Shown here: one piece after another, positions 1-7,767 of the stretch
Layout: every line of letters begins with the position of its first letter
Position numbering within the stretch: position 1 is the first letter of the stretch
Assembly: GCA_964361075.1 (NCBI GenBank)
Contig: CAYHZL010000008.1
Span: 1 to 41,137, forward strand
DNA: 41,137 nucleotides
Origin: CAYHZL01 sp964361075
GTDB taxonomy: Bacteria; Bacteroidota; Ignavibacteria; UBA10030; UBA8401
Reading direction: 5' to 3'
Notes under the pieces: generated by a model
Seen by the model: only the letters and a program-made list of their open reading frames with translations
Told to the model about the DNA's origin: nothing
The model's database searches: none
Made by a program: the position numbers and the translations under genes

Positions 1-89
1 TTTTTCCACTAATCTAGTTTTATCAAAAGTCATATTCCAACTGAAGCATAACACCGCGTACATTAAGATTGTCAATAAAGCAAAGCTTT

Positions 90-124
90 TAAAACAAACG
101 TTCCCAACGAAGATGTTGGGAACG
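90..124 (-). terminator. Rho-independent terminator of the TonB receptor
   Basis: A perfect 10-bp stem (CGTTCCCAAC at 99-108, GTTGGGAACG at 115-124) with a 6-base loop. Read on the minus strand it is followed by TTTGTTTT. It lies just past the receptor stop codon (151-153), so it most likely ends that transcript. Confidence 0.75.
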
Positions 125-150
125 ATGTGAATACGTTTACTTATGTATGG

Positions 151-2880
151 TTAAAATTTATACGTAAGCCCTACATTAAATAAGGTTCCTAATTGACTGA
201 AATGAAATCCATCATACGTCATTATTGCATAGCGTTGGTTAAACGTAATTAGGTTTGATTGTTCTTTTTTCTTTGCAGCATCTTTTAAGATACTCGCACC
301 ATTTGCATTTAATGATTCAAAATCCCACTTAGGTATTACATTAAGAATATTATCAACATTCACGGTAAGACTAATATTATCATCAAAGGCATAATTAAGA
401 TTTACATCTGTAACCACTTTGGGTGTAAATACAGTTTTTAGATCTGTGCTCATACCGGATTGCCTAAATTCGGTTGAACCAAAATATGTATTGTTGAGTG
501 TTGCGCTTATTTTTCCCATTTCATAGGTTGCACCAACAATAAATTTCTGTTTTGGTCTGGATGTAAAGAATAACGCTTCCTGTGTTGCATCAATTACAGG
601 CGTTCCTTTAACTGTAGGTATCTTGCCATCTCTTTCATTTATTAGATTAATATTTCCGGCAACCGAAAGCCCTAAAACTCCAGAGCCAAAATCAATATTT
701 TGGTAATTGACGACCACATCAACACCAGAAGTTATTGTACTGATCGAGTTAGTAAAAAATTCTACTTCACCACTGGCGGTTGCAACTCTATTACTTATAA
801 CAATTCTATCTTTAACTGAGATGCTGTAATAATCAAAAGTTAAATTGAGATCGGTAATAAGAAGTGCACCTAAACCAAAAGTAAGATTTGTTGATTTTTC
901 AGGTGTTAATTTGTTAACTCCTAAAATTCTTGCTTGAGGAGAAACATTGTTTACTAAACCGATTGACTGAATACCTTTCCCTGGCACAAAAGAATATTGT
1001 ACCCGTTGAGTATAAATTTGATGTAATGTTGGAGCTTTAAAACCGGTTGAATAGGAACCTCGTAACGTAATTTTATCATCATACGTTTTATAACGAGAAC
1101 TTAGTTTATACACAAAAGCATCGCCAAAATCACTGTAATATTCGCTTCTTACAGTAGCAGCTACTAATAAGCTTTTTGTTATATCATAACCAACATCAAA
1201 GTAACCGCCAAAATTAAAACGATTAAATATTCCAGAATTTTCCGGTCTATTTCCTGCATAGGAATCAGCTCCTATTCCATCCCAAGAAGCTTTGTCACCG
1301 GCGATAATTTCAAAAGTCTCACTTCTGAATTCAGTCCCAAAACCTATGCTGATTTGATCAGTCAATAGTCTTGAGATATCTATATTGCCAATTTGATTAG
1401 AAAATTTAGTTCCACCCGGTTTGAAACTTATTGGACTATTTTCTCTATAAATATATGCTCCTTTTGGATCTTTTATTTTATAATTAGAAATAGTTACTCC
1501 ATTTGTATCTGTATAAAAATCTGATCTGTTGTGAGAATTAAATACGGTATAATCCTGGCTATTAAATCCTGTGGTAAAACTAGCGTCAATATTCCAATCC
1601 ATTTTCTTTGTACGAACACCAAGGGTTGCATTGTAATCTAACAGGTCACCCTCAAACGTTGGAACATATCCTACATAATTTGCATAAGCACCCGCTGGAG
1701 CCGGGAAAAAATTAGCTAAATATGGAAAAGCTGAAACCGGTCTCCAATAAGGAGTTCTATAGTTAGCATACGAATTAACTTTTTTATAGAAATAACCGGC
1801 GCTTGCATATAAATCTGTATTCTCGGATAGAGTATAACCGCTATTGAATACAAATTTTGCTGCTGAAGTTGCCGGGGAAGAACTTCTATTGCCCGCATAT
1901 TTATCATATTTTAAGAAAGCTTCTACGTCTGCTAACGGTGCACCAAAATCTGATGCCTCCCCAGCAGCATCAACAACTCCTGATCGTCTGGCTTCACCAA
2001 CTCTGGATAAATCAACAGTGTAATTTACAAATCCTTTGTTATCGCCAATTGCACTGCCATTGTTTATAGAAACACCCAACATTTTTCCATCACTTTCCGA
2101 TGTCATACCGCTCTTAACAGCTACATGTCCGCCATCGGTATTATCTTTTAATACGATATTAACAACACCTGCAATAGCATCAGAGCCATATTGGGCTGAA
2201 GCACCATCTCTTAAAATTTCTACTCGTTTAATTGCATCAACCGGGATTGCTGATATATCAGAACCTGATTCACCGCGACTTGGTGAGGTTTGAGTATATA
2301 CTAATGCACTTAAATTTTTTCTTTTTCCGTTAATGAGAATTAATGTTCTGCTCACTCCCATATTTCTAATTTCAAAAGGATCTAACAATGCTGTTGCATC
2401 ATTAACCGGGGTTTGAACAGTATTGAACGATGGAACGCGATATTGAAGAATTTTATCAAAAGAATTTTGCCCTGTTGAAGTTATTTCTTTTAATGAAATG
2501 ATATCAATAGGTAATGGTGAATCAATGACTGTTCTTTCTTGAGAGCGTGATCCAAGAACTACAATTTCCTGCATTTGTTTTGCTTCAACAGTAAGGGAGG
2601 TATTTAAAGTTTGCAGCTCAACCTCGCCAATCGATACAACAACTGTTTTTGTAGAATATCCAACAGATGAAAAAGTTATTGAATATGTACCCGGTCCCAA
2701 TGTAAGTTTGTATTTACCATTTTCATCGGTCACGGTACCTTGCTTCAAAGATTTTACTATAACATTTGCACCCACAACTGGGCTTCCATCACTTGTTACA
2801 ACACCAGACAATACTTGTGCAAATGCACTGCCTGATATCGCAAATAATAGAACAGAAAAGTAAAAAAAAATTCTATTCAT
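151..2880 (-). CDS. TonB-dependent outer-membrane receptor (SusC/RagA-like N-terminus)
   Basis: 909 residues. A signal peptide (about residues 1-22, ending SAFA) leads into a carboxypeptidase-regulatory-like domain (about 24-98, with TVTDENGKYKL and the VGY motif). A plug domain follows (about 100-250, starting with a TonB-box-like MQEIVVLGSR and ending with DGASAQYGSDAIAGVVNI), then a long beta-barrel ending in an aromatic residue (..NVGLTYKF), as outer-membrane barrels usually do. The family imports large or scarce ligands through the outer membrane, powered by TonB-ExbBD. No SusD partner follows, so a SusCD-type glycan pair is not supported and the ligand is unknown. The start is backed by a strong ribosome-binding site (AAGGAAGG) directly upstream. 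It appears monocistronic, with its own promoter-like site and terminator. Confidence 0.93.
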   Translation of the reverse strand: MNRIFFYFSVLLFAISGSAFAQVLSGVVTSDGSPVVGANVIVKSLKQGTVTDENGKYKLTLGPGTYSITFSSVGYSTKTVVVSIGEVELQTLNTSLTVEAKQMQEIVVLGSRSQERTVIDSPLPIDIISLKEITSTGQNSFDKILQYRVPSFNTVQTPVNDATALLDPFEIRNMGVSRTLILINGKRKNLSALVYTQTSPSRGESGSDISAIPVDAIKRVEILRDGASAQYGSDAIAGVVNIVLKDNTDGGHVAVKSGMTSESDGKMLGVSINNGSAIGDNKGFVNYTVDLSRVGEARRSGVVDAAGEASDFGAPLADVEAFLKYDKYAGNRSSSPATSAAKFVFNSGYTLSENTDLYASAGYFYKKVNSYANYRTPYWRPVSAFPYLANFFPAPAGAYANYVGYVPTFEGDLLDYNATLGVRTKKMDWNIDASFTTGFNSQDYTVFNSHNRSDFYTDTNGVTISNYKIKDPKGAYIYRENSPISFKPGGTKFSNQIGNIDISRLLTDQISIGFGTEFRSETFEIIAGDKASWDGIGADSYAGNRPENSGIFNRFNFGGYFDVGYDITKSLLVAATVRSEYYSDFGDAFVYKLSSRYKTYDDKITLRGSYSTGFKAPTLHQIYTQRVQYSFVPGKGIQSIGLVNNVSPQARILGVNKLTPEKSTNLTFGLGALLITDLNLTFDYYSISVKDRIVISNRVATASGEVEFFTNSISTITSGVDVVVNYQNIDFGSGVLGLSVAGNINLINERDGKIPTVKGTPVIDATQEALFFTSRPKQKFIVGATYEMGKISATLNNTYFGSTEFRQSGMSTDLKTVFTPKVVTDVNLNYAFDDNISLTVNVDNILNVIPKWDFESLNANGASILKDAAKKKEQSNLITFNQRYAIMTYDGFHFSQLGTLFNVGLTYKF

Positions 2881-2975
2881 AAAACCTTCCTTTTGTATGT
2901 GAATAAATTTAGTTAATTGGTAAAATAGTGAAGTTTCTATAATTAATATCGGATTTTTTTGTATGATTTATTGTG

Positions 2976-3006
2976 CAAATGTAATGTTTAGCTACAAGGA
3001 TTGCAA
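2976..3006 (-). promoter_or_regulatory. Possible Bacteroidota-type promoter of the TonB receptor
   Basis: On the minus strand TTG is followed after 20 bases by TACATTTG, matching the Bacteroidota primary-sigma pattern TTG-N19/20-TAnnTTTG. It lies about 95 bases upstream of the receptor start codon. The match is by eye only. Confidence 0.4.
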
Positions 3007-3400
3007 GTTTTTTTTTGTATTCTGTTGTAATACAGCATTGAAAATGTCAGGTAGATGGTAGTGTGTTAGGAGAAAAAACACTAACAAAGGAAATCCAGAA
3101 GTGCACCAGAGAAAGAATAATAAAAAGACTCTTTGAATGATTACTATTGTAGAAAACCTTCCGTTCATCTCGTTCCCAATAAATTCTACGTATGTATTGT
3201 AACTGTAAAAAAGCAAGTAACATTTTTATCGAAGCAAAAAATACTTGCGTCTTATTTCTAAACCGTATATCTTTCCAACGCAAACAACAGTACACCGTTT
3301 TTGCGCTTGTAATGCCTCCCGAATTTCTACGGGATTGTTTTGCTGAACAGATCTTTCAAAGGGACCTTTCCTAAAAAAAAATAGGAACGGCAAACAAAGG

Positions 3401-3450
3401 AATCGCAGTAGAGCGCATCTAGTACGTTACAATGCTCATCTGCGATTTTT
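3401..3450 (+). terminator. Hairpin with T-run (possible terminator or small-RNA end)
   Basis: AATCGCAG (3401-3408) pairs with CTGCGATT (3440-3447). An inner GAGCGCAT/ATGCTC pairing extends the stem, and TTTTT follows. No gene ends just upstream on this strand, so its role is unclear. Confidence 0.3.
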
Positions 3451-3481
3451 GCGTTATAGAAGCACCAAAACCAGGTTGTAC

Positions 3482-3515
3482 ACCTGCCCAAAAATTTTGA
3501 CGGACAGGTTTTTTT
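3482..3515 (+). terminator. Hairpin with T7 tract
   Basis: ACCTG (3482-3486) pairs with CAGGT (3505-3509), with AAAAATTTT in the loop, followed by seven T residues. It lies directly before the palindromic element upstream of cspA. It could end a transcript coming from 3.2-3.4 kb. Confidence 0.35.
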
Positions 3516-3527
3516 GAAAAATCTTTA

Positions 3528-3710
3528 TGGCATCTCTAAAAACCTAAAAAAAATTGTCATTGCGAGCCGTTCTTTGGCGAAGTTCCAACGGAATGCCTTC
3601 GGCACAATCTCGTTTTTTCTTTTTAATTGAAAGATTGTCCCAAAGGGATCCCTTTGGGACTTCGGTCGCTTCGCTCCCTCGCAATGACGACGATGTTTTT
3701 AGAGATGCCC
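3528..3710. repeat. Palindromic element E1 with 4-bp duplication and two nested 22-bp palindromes
   Basis: Ends TGGCATCTCTAAAAAC (3528-3543) and GTTTTTAGAGATGCCC (3695-3710) are inverted repeats flanked by TTTA on both sides (3524-3527, 3711-3714). The interior is the reverse complement of the element at 18307-18445, except for two extra 22-bp palindromes at 3583-3604 and 3638-3659. Both sit at the same site, GAAG^CAATC, in the two arms. Without them the element would be 139 bp, exactly the length of the 18307 copy. It ends 20 bases before the cspA start codon. Confidence 0.85.
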
Positions 3711-3730
3711 TTTATAGAAAGGATTGTTCC

Positions 3731-3934
3731 ATGGAAATAGGAACAGTTAAATGGTTCAACAGTGCAAAAGGTTTCGGATTCATTCAACGTGAATCGGGAG
3801 AAGATGTATTTGTGCACTATAAAGCAATCACGGGCGAAGGATACAAAACCCTGAACGAGGGTGAAAAAGTCCAGTTCGAAGTTGAAAAAGGACCAAAAGG
3901 CTTACAAGCAGCAAACGTTGCGAAGGCGCAATAA
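3731..3934 (+). CDS. cspA: Cold-shock protein (CspA family)
   Basis: 67 residues, the usual size of this family. It is a single OB-fold nucleic-acid-binding domain with the RNP1-type motif KGFGFI and the RNP2-type motif DVFVHY, preceded by GTVKWFNSAK. Family members bind single-stranded RNA or DNA and act as RNA chaperones in the cytoplasm. The start chosen is the ATG before EIGTVKWF, preceded by AAAGGA. The open frame continues upstream to about 3554, but that part is only repeat sequence from element E1. The insertion of E1 has replaced most of the original 5' leader, which in this family often carries temperature-responsive structure. A strong terminator follows at 3988. Confidence 0.95.
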   Translation: MEIGTVKWFNSAKGFGFIQRESGEDVFVHYKAITGEGYKTLNEGEKVQFEVEKGPKGLQAANVAKAQ

Positions 3935-3987
3935 GTTTGTGTGTTAGTGCGCAGCGTGTCATCCTACAATAGGTCGACTGTTTTGAG

Positions 3988-4018
3988 AACCTCTCCACGT
4001 TTGTAGAGAGGTTTTTTT
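3988..4018 (+). terminator. Rho-independent terminator of cspA
   Basis: AACCTCTC (3988-3995) pairs with GAGAGGTT (4006-4013), followed by a run of seven T. It lies 53 bases after the cspA stop codon. Confidence 0.85.
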
Positions 4019-4024
4019 ATTGAA

Positions 4025-4163
4025 AGGCATCTCTAAAAACTAGTCCCGAAGGGATCCCTTCGGGATTACGAAACCTTCAAGGTTTTTATTTTTGCGATGT
4101 ACATAAAATTTTAACATCACAAAATTTGGTCAAGATAAACCTTGAAGGTTTTTAGAGATGCCC
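4025..4163. repeat. Palindromic element E2 with 4-bp duplication
   Basis: It has the same ends as E1 (AGGCATCTCTAAAAAC and GTTTTTAGAGATGCCC) and is flanked by TGAA on both sides (4021-4024, 4164-4167). The interior differs from E1: it holds one perfect 22-bp palindrome (4044-4065) and a second inverted pair, AACCTTCAAGGTTT and AAACCTTGAAGGTT. It fills the gap between the cspA terminator and the converging membrane-protein gene. Confidence 0.8.
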
Positions 4164-4174
4164 TGAAGAAGAGC

Positions 4175-4954
4175 TTACGCTTCTATTTTCTTGGCTGTTG
4201 CAGATTGAATTTTTTCACCAATCCATCCGCCAACCAAAGCAAGAATGCATCCGCCAAGCAAACCAATAAACATTTGTGAAGCGGACAATAATGCTTCTGC
4301 GCCGCCAAAACCAAAATGCAACAGAAGAAAATCTAACAACACACTGATTACTCCAGCCATTGCGGCTTCTTTAATTGTAACACCCGGAGATTTATATCCA
4401 ACGATGGCGCCGGCAATAATAAAACTGAGAGCAAACGAAATCAGAATTCCTTGAACGCCGTAATGAAGCAACGCATAGAAACCGAAAACAAAAAAATTGT
4501 TTAATACAAAAGCCAACACCGAACCGGCAATAATCCATCCCCACTCTAATCCAATCCATGTTAACCGATCATGACCTTGTTCAGAATGATCCAATTCTTC
4601 ACCGACCCAACCGCCCAATAAGGCAAAAAAGAAACCGAACACCGGCGCGAGAATTTTTTCCGTTGTATCGGGACTGTATTCCATAATAAAACTTAATACA
4701 GGAACAGTGATGATAATTGTTAAGATGCCGCCAATTGCCGGCTCTTTAATTGTGTAACCGGGAGATTTGTAGCCGATGATAATACCCATTAAAATAAAAC
4801 CAAGCAGAGAAATAATTCGTGGAACAGTATCGCTGCCGGTAAACACAGTTTTCATCATGCTGAACAAAAACAACGAAAGTGCAACACCAACAACCGTTCC
4901 AATGAAAATCCATTTCCACTGCGTGCCGGTTTCTGTTGTAGAATCGTTTGCCAT
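4175..4954 (-). CDS. Internally duplicated integral membrane protein, function unknown
   Basis: 259 residues, almost wholly hydrophobic, with about eight predicted membrane segments. The protein is a tandem duplication. GYKSPGYTIKE (61-71) recurs as GYKSPGVTIKE (186-196), and GGWVGEE (114-120) recurs as GGWIGEK (242-248), at a constant spacing of about 125 residues. Each half therefore has the order helices, GYKSPG loop, helices, GGWxGE end. I recognise no named family. The start is supported by AAGGAGCTTTC directly before the ATG. It converges on cspA across element E2. The next gene upstream, the acyltransferase, lies in the same direction after 88 bases, so co-transcription is possible. 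A channel, scaffold or small transporter are all open options. Confidence 0.75.
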   Translation of the reverse strand: MANDSTTETGTQWKWIFIGTVVGVALSLFLFSMMKTVFTGSDTVPRIISLLGFILMGIIIGYKSPGYTIKEPAIGGILTIIITVPVLSFIMEYSPDTTEKILAPVFGFFFALLGGWVGEELDHSEQGHDRLTWIGLEWGWIIAGSVLAFVLNNFFVFGFYALLHYGVQGILISFALSFIIAGAIVGYKSPGVTIKEAAMAGVISVLLDFLLLHFGFGGAEALLSASQMFIGLLGGCILALVGGWIGEKIQSATAKKIEA

Positions 4955-5042
4955 GAAAGCTCCTTGATAAATGAAACAATAAAGTGAATTTTATGCTGCG
5001 AGAATTTCTCGATTTATTGTATGAAAGTCAAGAATACTGCGC

Positions 5043-6194
5043 TCAGACCTTCACAAACCATTTTTTCTTCCACATGAACCACACAACAATAAACATGCAG
5101 AGCACCCACGACAGCGCAAAAAACATTGATGCATTGAGAGGAGAAAAAAACGGCTCGAACAAGTTTTGTGTGATAATTGTTTTCAGTGCAACATCCTTGA
5201 ATGAGCCGTCACCACGCTGCACATTGAATTGTATTAACGTTAACATTCTGCCAACCACACCGGAGAGAACGAAAACAAAAATTGCATTCATTCCATACAT
5301 AATAAATGGCGTCGCCCATTTTTTATATCCTTTCACATCAATTAAAAAATAAAAGAGTGAAAAGATAACCAGCGCCCATCCCGCCATAAAAATTGTGTAC
5401 GATGTTGTCCACAAACTTTTGTTAATCGGCATCCACATATCCAGCGCTGCACCAATCAAAAGTAATCCGCTGCCATACACAAACATCCAATTTGTTTTTT
5501 CTTCTTTACTGTGAATGGTTGATCGAAGATAATCTCCGGTCAGCGCGCCCAACAGTGTTGTTGCGATGGCAGGAATGGTGCTGATGATGCCTTCCGGATC
5601 CCACGTTTTTGTTACACTCCATATATGTCCGTTTAAAAAAAGAGAATCAATGTACGCCGCAAAATTTTTTCCTTTTTCAAACACACCGGCACCGATTTCC
5701 GGAACAGGAATTAATTTCATCATCAGCCAATACCCGACAAGTACACTCACAATAATTTTTATTTGTCCGCGTGTTGATGTGTTAAGATAGACGACTGATG
5801 CAAGTAAATAGCAGACTGCAATTCGTTGCAGCACTCCGGGAATGCGAATAAAAGAGAAACTGAAATTGTGTCCCCACAATACTCCGAATGGAAAACCGGC
5901 GAGAAATAAACCGAGTAAAAATAAAATTGCAGAACGTCGAAACACTTGCAGCAATAGTTGAGACTTGGTATCGCCTTTTGATGTGCGGATAGAAAAAGAA
6001 AATGTCATCGCCACGCCGACTATCCAGAGAAAGAAAGGAAAAATCCAATCGGTGAATGTCCATCCGTTCCATTCGGCATGTTCAAGCTGCGGATAGATAT
6101 GGCTCCATGAGCCGGGATTGTTCACGAGTATCATTCCGGCGATTGTAAATCCGCGGAACGCATCGAGCGAAAGCAAACGTTCATGTTTTTGCAT
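5043..6194 (-). CDS. HGSNAT/NagX-type membrane acyltransferase (DUF5009-like)
   Basis: 383 residues with about ten membrane segments. The N-terminal signature LLSLDAFRGFTIAGMILVNNPG, followed by WNGWTFTDWIFPFFLWIVG, is characteristic of the heparan-alpha-glucosaminide N-acetyltransferase/NagX family (COG4299). These inner-membrane proteins move acyl groups across the membrane to sugars. In bacteria they often accompany amino-sugar or glycan use. Here the gene lies directly downstream of the secreted GH13 enzyme in the same direction, with a 96-base gap holding a weak CACGAA/TTCGTG inverted repeat. Joint action on a glycan is plausible but not shown. The start codon has only a weak ribosome-binding site. 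Confidence 0.85.
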   Translation of the reverse strand: MQKHERLLSLDAFRGFTIAGMILVNNPGSWSHIYPQLEHAEWNGWTFTDWIFPFFLWIVGVAMTFSFSIRTSKGDTKSQLLLQVFRRSAILFLLGLFLAGFPFGVLWGHNFSFSFIRIPGVLQRIAVCYLLASVVYLNTSTRGQIKIIVSVLVGYWLMMKLIPVPEIGAGVFEKGKNFAAYIDSLFLNGHIWSVTKTWDPEGIISTIPAIATTLLGALTGDYLRSTIHSKEEKTNWMFVYGSGLLLIGAALDMWMPINKSLWTTSYTIFMAGWALVIFSLFYFLIDVKGYKKWATPFIMYGMNAIFVFVLSGVVGRMLTLIQFNVQRGDGSFKDVALKTIITQNLFEPFFSPLNASMFFALSWVLCMFIVVWFMWKKKWFVKV

Positions 6195-6290
6195 AGTTCA
6201 TTTTTTTAATATCCGTCAAGAGCATGAAGAAACACGAATACACTTTATACATTCTTCAAATACTTTTCGTGTTCTTTGTGGATTACTATT

Positions 6291-7658
6291 TTATTCAATC
6301 GAAAAAATATTGAAACCGAATTGCGGAAGCGTCAGTGAGAGAACGCGAGGTTCTTTTGTTTCGTGCAATGTCATCCATGTTTTGGTCAACACATCGGTAA
6401 CCTTTATCGCTTTTGTTATCGAAGACAAATCAATATCTGTTTCAATTTCTTTATCAGAGAAATTATACACCACAAGCAATCGTTCTTTTCCTGCTTGACG
6501 CAGAAATGCAAATACACGGTCGCCGTTGGTAGAATGAAAACGAATTAATTCGCCCACGCTCAACGCACGATATTTTTTTCTGAGATCAAAAAGTTTCGTA
6601 TAGAAATTTCTAAAATCATTTTTTGCTTTCCAATCAATATCAAATTTTTCAAACAAGCCGAGCTTTGCTGCGTTTGCAACTTCTTGCCCGTTATACAACA
6701 GTGGAACACCCGGTAACGTATTCACAACCACTGCGGCGAGCTTTGCGCCGTCAGCGCCAAACTTTTCAACATCGGGTGCATCCCACGCATTTTCATCGTG
6801 GTTCGAACTGAATCGCAAGCGGAGCGAACCGTTGGGAAACGTTGCATTCTCTTTATTGAGCAGCGAATCTAATTCGAAAACATTTTTTTCTCCTTTCATC
6901 AACGGAGCGAGAATAGAATACAAATTCCAACTGTATGAAAGATCGAAAGCTTTGAGATGTTGTTCCGGATATTGTCCTTCCGCCAACATCATAACCGGTT
7001 TGATCGAATCCAGCGCCGCGCGCGCGTCGTTCCAAAAATCTGTCGGCACCATTTCGGCTACATCACAGCGAAATCCATCAATGCCAATATCGCGCACCCA
7101 ATATTTCATCATTGCAATCATGTAGGTGCGCAAATCTTTGTTCGAATAATTTAAATCAGCAACATCAGACCAATCAGGCACCGGTGAAATTATTTTTCCG
7201 ATGCTGTCGGTGGAAAACCATTCGGGATGTTCGTGAATCATTTTGCTATCCCACGATGTATGGTTCGCAACCAAATCAATAACGATTTTAAATTTTAATT
7301 CGTGAGCACGCTTCACTAATTTTTTAAAATCCGCGAGTGTGCCGTATTCGGGATTGATACCATAATAATCTTGAATTGAATACGAACTGCCGAGCGATCC
7401 TTTTCTTTTTTCAACACCAACCGGATGAATCGGCATCAACCAAAGAATTGTAACTCCGAGTTGTTGCAACTCCGGCAGCCGTTTTTCAATTCCCGCAAAG
7501 TTTCCTTCTTTCGAAAAGGCACGCGGATATATTTCATACATAATTCCGTTGCGCACCCATGTTTCAGAATGACGTGCATTCTGCAAAGCGAGCGATTGTT
7601 GCTGCTGTGAAAAAAGTTGTGAAGAAAAAATGAATGCGAGAAGGAATAACTGTTTCAT
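6291..7658 (-). CDS. Secreted alpha-amylase family (GH13) glycoside hydrolase
   Basis: 455 residues beginning with a signal peptide (MKQLFLLAFIFSSQLFSQ). The conserved GH13 regions are all present. Region I is DLVANH (about 128-133). Region II is GIDGFRCDVAE, with the nucleophile D199. Region III is MLAEG, with the acid/base E227. Region IV is FSSNHDE, with the transition-state stabiliser D288. A C-terminal beta-domain follows. It should hydrolyse or rearrange alpha-glucosidic bonds in the periplasm or outside the cell; the exact substrate cannot be read from the sequence. The gene shares a 109-base divergent promoter region with the aminotransferase gene at 7768. Confidence 0.93.
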   Translation of the reverse strand: MKQLFLLAFIFSSQLFSQQQQSLALQNARHSETWVRNGIMYEIYPRAFSKEGNFAGIEKRLPELQQLGVTILWLMPIHPVGVEKRKGSLGSSYSIQDYYGINPEYGTLADFKKLVKRAHELKFKIVIDLVANHTSWDSKMIHEHPEWFSTDSIGKIISPVPDWSDVADLNYSNKDLRTYMIAMMKYWVRDIGIDGFRCDVAEMVPTDFWNDARAALDSIKPVMMLAEGQYPEQHLKAFDLSYSWNLYSILAPLMKGEKNVFELDSLLNKENATFPNGSLRLRFSSNHDENAWDAPDVEKFGADGAKLAAVVVNTLPGVPLLYNGQEVANAAKLGLFEKFDIDWKAKNDFRNFYTKLFDLRKKYRALSVGELIRFHSTNGDRVFAFLRQAGKERLLVVYNFSDKEIETDIDLSSITKAIKVTDVLTKTWMTLHETKEPRVLSLTLPQFGFNIFSIE

Positions 7659-7767
7659 AAGAATATATTGTGTATGTGAATGGAACTATATTGTGTGCAA
7701 AAATACTGAAACAATAAATAGGACGCAACAACTTGCCTTTCGCTTTTCGTTTCGATAATTTGAAACC

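Larger units (their letters stand above)
2881..3527. other. Gene-poor AT-rich intergenic stretch
   Basis: No convincing gene is seen between the receptor start and the repeat upstream of cspA. Short overlapping open frames on both strands (for example 2992-3216, 3047-3295 and 3192-3374) show no recognisable family and look like chance. The right half holds two hairpins with T-runs on the plus strand, annotated separately, so a short untranslated transcript is possible. Confidence 0.5.

Noticed and set aside
2992..3374. Small open frames on both strands in the gap between the TonB receptor and cspA
   Set aside because: They overlap each other, have no recognisable family, no convincing ribosome-binding site and a composition typical of random AT-rich DNA.
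3554..3730. N-terminal extension of the cold-shock protein by about 59 residues
   Set aside because: The extra codons are read from palindromic element E1. The conserved family start is at 3731 with its own ribosome-binding site, and the 67-residue length is standard.
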